From Microbacterium sp. zg-Y625 (GTDB lineage Bacteria > Actinomycetota > Actinomycetes > Actinomycetales > Microbacteriaceae), in the NCBI RefSeq assembly GCF_030246925.1, contig NZ_CP126740.1, forward strand, positions 682,001 through 746,000: 64,000 bases of DNA, read 5' to 3'. The notes under the pieces are model-generated. The model did not search any database. It was not told the DNA's origin and worked only from the letters and a program-made list of their open reading frames with translations. Each line of letters starts with the position of its first letter. Within the stretch, counting starts at the first letter, position 1. Below are positions 61,937 through 64,000 of this stretch, one piece after another. The translations under genes were made by a program, and so were the position numbers.

Positions 61937-63751
61937 ATGTCCCGGCTGCTGACCCGCGTGGCCCGGGCCGGTTACCGAAGGATGCCTGAGCGAGTGAGAT
62001 CCGCGGTGCGGGACGCGCGCGTCGAGCGCTCCTATTCTCGCAACACCGCGGGCGAGGTGACCAGCCCGGCGATGCGCGAATGGTTCCGCGCGCATGGGCG
62101 CCCCGTCAGTATCGTCATCCCCAGCTACAACGACGTCGCCCTGCTGACCGTCGCGCTGCGCAGCATCGAGGAGACCCTGTCAGGGGCCGACTACGAGGTC
62201 ATCATCGTCGACGACTACATCGACGCGGCGGTCGGCGCGCAGCTGCGCGCGTTCGAGTCCGACCGGGTGCGGGTCATCCTGAAGGAGCGTCGCCTGGGCT
62301 TCGCCGGCACGGTGAACGTGGGCATGGCGCAGGCACGTCACGACATCGTCCTGCTCAACAGCGACATCGTCGCCAAGCCGGGGTGGCTGGAGGCGCTGCA
62401 GTACAGCGCATACGAGATCGACCCCCGGATCGGGATGGTCAGCCCGAAGCTCGTCTACCCCGACGGCCTCATCCAGTACGGCGGGACGTACTGGGCGCGC
62501 CTGCTCGCGCCGCAGTGGTTCGGGCACCTGCACGTCGGCTCGCCCGCCACGAAGCCCACGGCGAACGTCGCCGGATACAACACATCGATCTCCGGGGCGT
62601 GCGTGTACATCACGCGGGCGGCGTTCGACGCCGTGGGGCCGCTCGACGACGAGTTCTGGCTCGGGTTCGAGGACGTCGACTATGGCCTGCGGTCGTGGGA
62701 TGCCGGCTTCCGCTGCTACTACCAGCCGGCCGCGATGCTCGTGCATCACGAGTCGGCCTCCCGCGGGTACAGCCAGGGCCACCGCGAACTGGCGTCGATG
62801 CGGCGGTTCTGGCGGCGGTGGCAGTCGCGTTTCCTCGCGCGATCGGTCGATGCCGCCCAGCCCGTGGACATCGTGCTCGGGTCGGCATCCGATGGTCTCT
62901 GGCGGCGGTACGTCGAGACGCTCGCCGACCACCTGCGGCGCAGCGGTCGCGAGGTCGCGGTGCACGTCGTCGAGGGGCCCGCGCCGCAGGAAGAGCTCAT
63001 CGAGCGGCTCGCCGGCCGTGGCGGCGTGGTCGTCGCCTGCGACTGGACGGCCGCCGAGACCGTCTGGTTGGCCACCCGGCGCGCGGGTGTGCCGGTGTAC
63101 CTGCTGCCGACCGTCGAGAGTGTCGGCTTTCCGGATGACCCCGCACGGCAGACCCGCATCATCGCCGGGTACCGGTCCGAATTCGACTACATCGCCCCCA
63201 CCCGCTGGGCGCAGCGCCAGCTGCAGGCGGAGACCGCATGGGAGGTGCTCGCACGGGTGGCCCCGGCGCTGCAGCCGCCCGCGCTCCCGGAGTCCGCCGA
63301 GCCCGTCGTGGTCAGCATCGGCGCCACGGCGCAGCAGCAGGGCGAGGTCGGGGCCGTCGCCGCGAAGCACGACCACCGGGTCGTGCATGTGGACGCCCTC
63401 GATACCGGCGAGCTCGAACGCATCGCCGGCCTGCGCCCCCGGGCGATCGTGTCGTACGAGGAGTACAGCTCGCCGCTCGCGCCGTATGCGCTGATGTCTC
63501 TGGGGGCCGTGTGGATCGCGGCGGAGAGTCCCGCGCTCGGACACGACGTGCTCGACGGGTACAACGCCCTGCTGTTCTCGCGCGGCGACGCGCAGTCTCT
63601 CGAGCGCGCGATGGCGGACGCGCTCACCCACGACGCGACATGGGCGCAGGTGCGGGCCAACGCGCACGCCTGGGTCCAGCGCGCCGCACGCCTCGCCCCC
63701 GACGCGGTGTCACGCGCCATCGACGCCTTCGCGACCGACCCCGTCAGCTGA
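61937..63751 (+). CDS. Two-domain glycosyltransferase: GT2 half plus degenerate GT-B half
   Basis: The 604-residue protein has an intact GT2 (GT-A) domain at about residues 55-300: SIVIPSYNDVALL, VIIVDDYID, LLNSDIVAKPGW, ISGACVYITRAAFDAVG and EDVDYGLRSWDAGFR. The remaining ~290 residues match the GT-B half of the gene at 58600 (ETVWLATRRAGVPVYLLP, GFPDDPARQTRIIAGYRSEF, DGYNALLFSRGDAQSLERAM), but the E-x7-E site is degraded to EEYSSPLAPYA. Alternative starts at 61901 (ATG) and 61910 (GTG) cannot be excluded. It is followed by the rmlA gene. Confidence 0.86.
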   Translation: MSRLLTRVARAGYRRMPERVRSAVRDARVERSYSRNTAGEVTSPAMREWFRAHGRPVSIVIPSYNDVALLTVALRSIEETLSGADYEVIIVDDYIDAAVGAQLRAFESDRVRVILKERRLGFAGTVNVGMAQARHDIVLLNSDIVAKPGWLEALQYSAYEIDPRIGMVSPKLVYPDGLIQYGGTYWARLLAPQWFGHLHVGSPATKPTANVAGYNTSISGACVYITRAAFDAVGPLDDEFWLGFEDVDYGLRSWDAGFRCYYQPAAMLVHHESASRGYSQGHRELASMRRFWRRWQSRFLARSVDAAQPVDIVLGSASDGLWRRYVETLADHLRRSGREVAVHVVEGPAPQEELIERLAGRGGVVVACDWTAAETVWLATRRAGVPVYLLPTVESVGFPDDPARQTRIIAGYRSEFDYIAPTRWAQRQLQAETAWEVLARVAPALQPPALPESAEPVVVSIGATAQQQGEVGAVAAKHDHRVVHVDALDTGELERIAGLRPRAIVSYEEYSSPLAPYALMSLGAVWIAAESPALGHDVLDGYNALLFSRGDAQSLERAMADALTHDATWAQVRANAHAWVQRAARLAPDAVSRAIDAFATDPVS

Positions 63752-63788
63752 TCGCGTCCGCGGGTTTGGTGCCGCCCGCCTGATGAAC

Positions 63789-63794
63789 GAGACT
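63789..63794 (+). promoter_or_regulatory. Possible -10 box (GAGACT) before rmlA
   Basis: GAGACT ends 7 nt before the ATG of rmlA. The match to TAnnnT is poor at the first base. Confidence 0.3.
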
Positions 63795-63801
63795 GGACGG
63801 C

Positions 63802-64000
63802 ATGCGTGGAATCATTCTCGCCGGCGGAACCGGATCCCGCCTGCACCCCATCACCCTCGGCGTCTCCAAGCAGCTGGTTCCCGTCTACGACAAGCCGATG
63901 ATCTACTACCCGCTGTCGACGCTGCTGCTGGCGGGCATCCGCGACATCCTCATCATCACGACGCCGCAGGACTCCGAGGCCTTCCAGCGGCTGCTGGGTG
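63802..64000 (+). CDS. rmlA: Glucose-1-phosphate thymidylyltransferase, N-terminal part (cut by window end)
   Basis: RmlA makes dTDP-glucose, the entry step of the dTDP-rhamnose pathway whose later enzymes lie at 54844-57257. The visible 66 residues contain the full nucleotide-binding signature [21 protein letters not shown] and the following [19 protein letters not shown], with [10 protein letters not shown]. These are nearly invariant in RmlA. The rest of the gene lies beyond the window. Confidence 0.95.
   Translation, partial: MRGIILAGGTGSRLHPITLGVSKQLVPVYDKPMIYYPLSTLLLAGIRDILIITTPQDSEAFQRLLG

Overview
The window is about 64 kb of very G+C-rich chromosome from a high-GC Gram-positive bacterium. 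Gene content points to the Microbacteriaceae, most likely Microbacterium or a near relative. The reasons are many GTG starts, ATGA/GTGA gene overlaps, an acyl-CoA carboxylase with a small epsilon subunit, an RmlC-RmlD fusion, CWB2 cell-wall repeats, and many genes whose only visible signal is a TAnnnT -10 box 6-7 nt before the start codon (leaderless transcription). This assignment is inference; no rRNA or tRNA gene was seen. No transposase, integrase, CRISPR array or prophage was seen, and no gene-free stretch exceeds 300 bases.

Layout. 1-8.8 kb: 3' end of glycerol kinase, a GH127 glycosidase, an Fpg/Nei DNA glycosylase, a GNAT acetyltransferase, an AbiEi-like/nuclease-like gene bracketed by inverted 85-bp repeat elements, trpS, exodeoxyribonuclease III and a YihY membrane protein. 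8.8-13.6 kb: succinate dehydrogenase operon sdhCDAB (minus strand) and a divergent mannose-1-phosphate guanylyltransferase. 13.7-21.9 kb: a nucleoside uptake and salvage cluster, with a BMP-type ABC importer (lipoprotein, double ATPase, two permeases) followed by cytidine deaminase, thymidine phosphorylase and adenosine deaminase. 21.9-30.4 kb: a mannitol PTS operon that also carries the general PTS proteins HPr and enzyme I and an orphan EIIB, with a divergent PRD-type activator MtlR.

30.4-32.4 kb: a second AbiEi-like/nuclease-like gene bracketed by tandem ~40-bp repeat arrays, then another GNAT gene. 32.4-37.8 kb: MFS transporter, phosphomannomutase, purine nucleoside phosphorylase and a dihydrolipoamide-dehydrogenase-like flavoprotein. 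37.9-47.7 kb: acyl-CoA carboxylase alpha, Maf pyrophosphatase, RNA methyltransferase, a response regulator/histidine kinase pair with a third kinase-like membrane protein, acyl-CoA carboxylase epsilon and beta, and biotin ligase. 47.7-50.1 kb: PH-domain membrane protein and purK/purE. 50.1-64 kb: cell-surface polysaccharide region with an LCP ligase, glycosyltransferases, a CWB2 wall protein and the dTDP-rhamnose genes rmlCD, rmlB and rmlA (the last cut by the window end).

The most unusual observations are two. First, two paralogous AbiEi-N-terminal/PD-(D/E)XK-like genes, 26 kb apart, are each bracketed on both sides by a repeat family seen nowhere else in the window, which suggests a repeat-associated nuclease family. 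Second, two divergent two-domain glycosyltransferases appear to carry degenerate halves in opposite positions: one has a decayed GT-A and an intact GT-B, the other the reverse.
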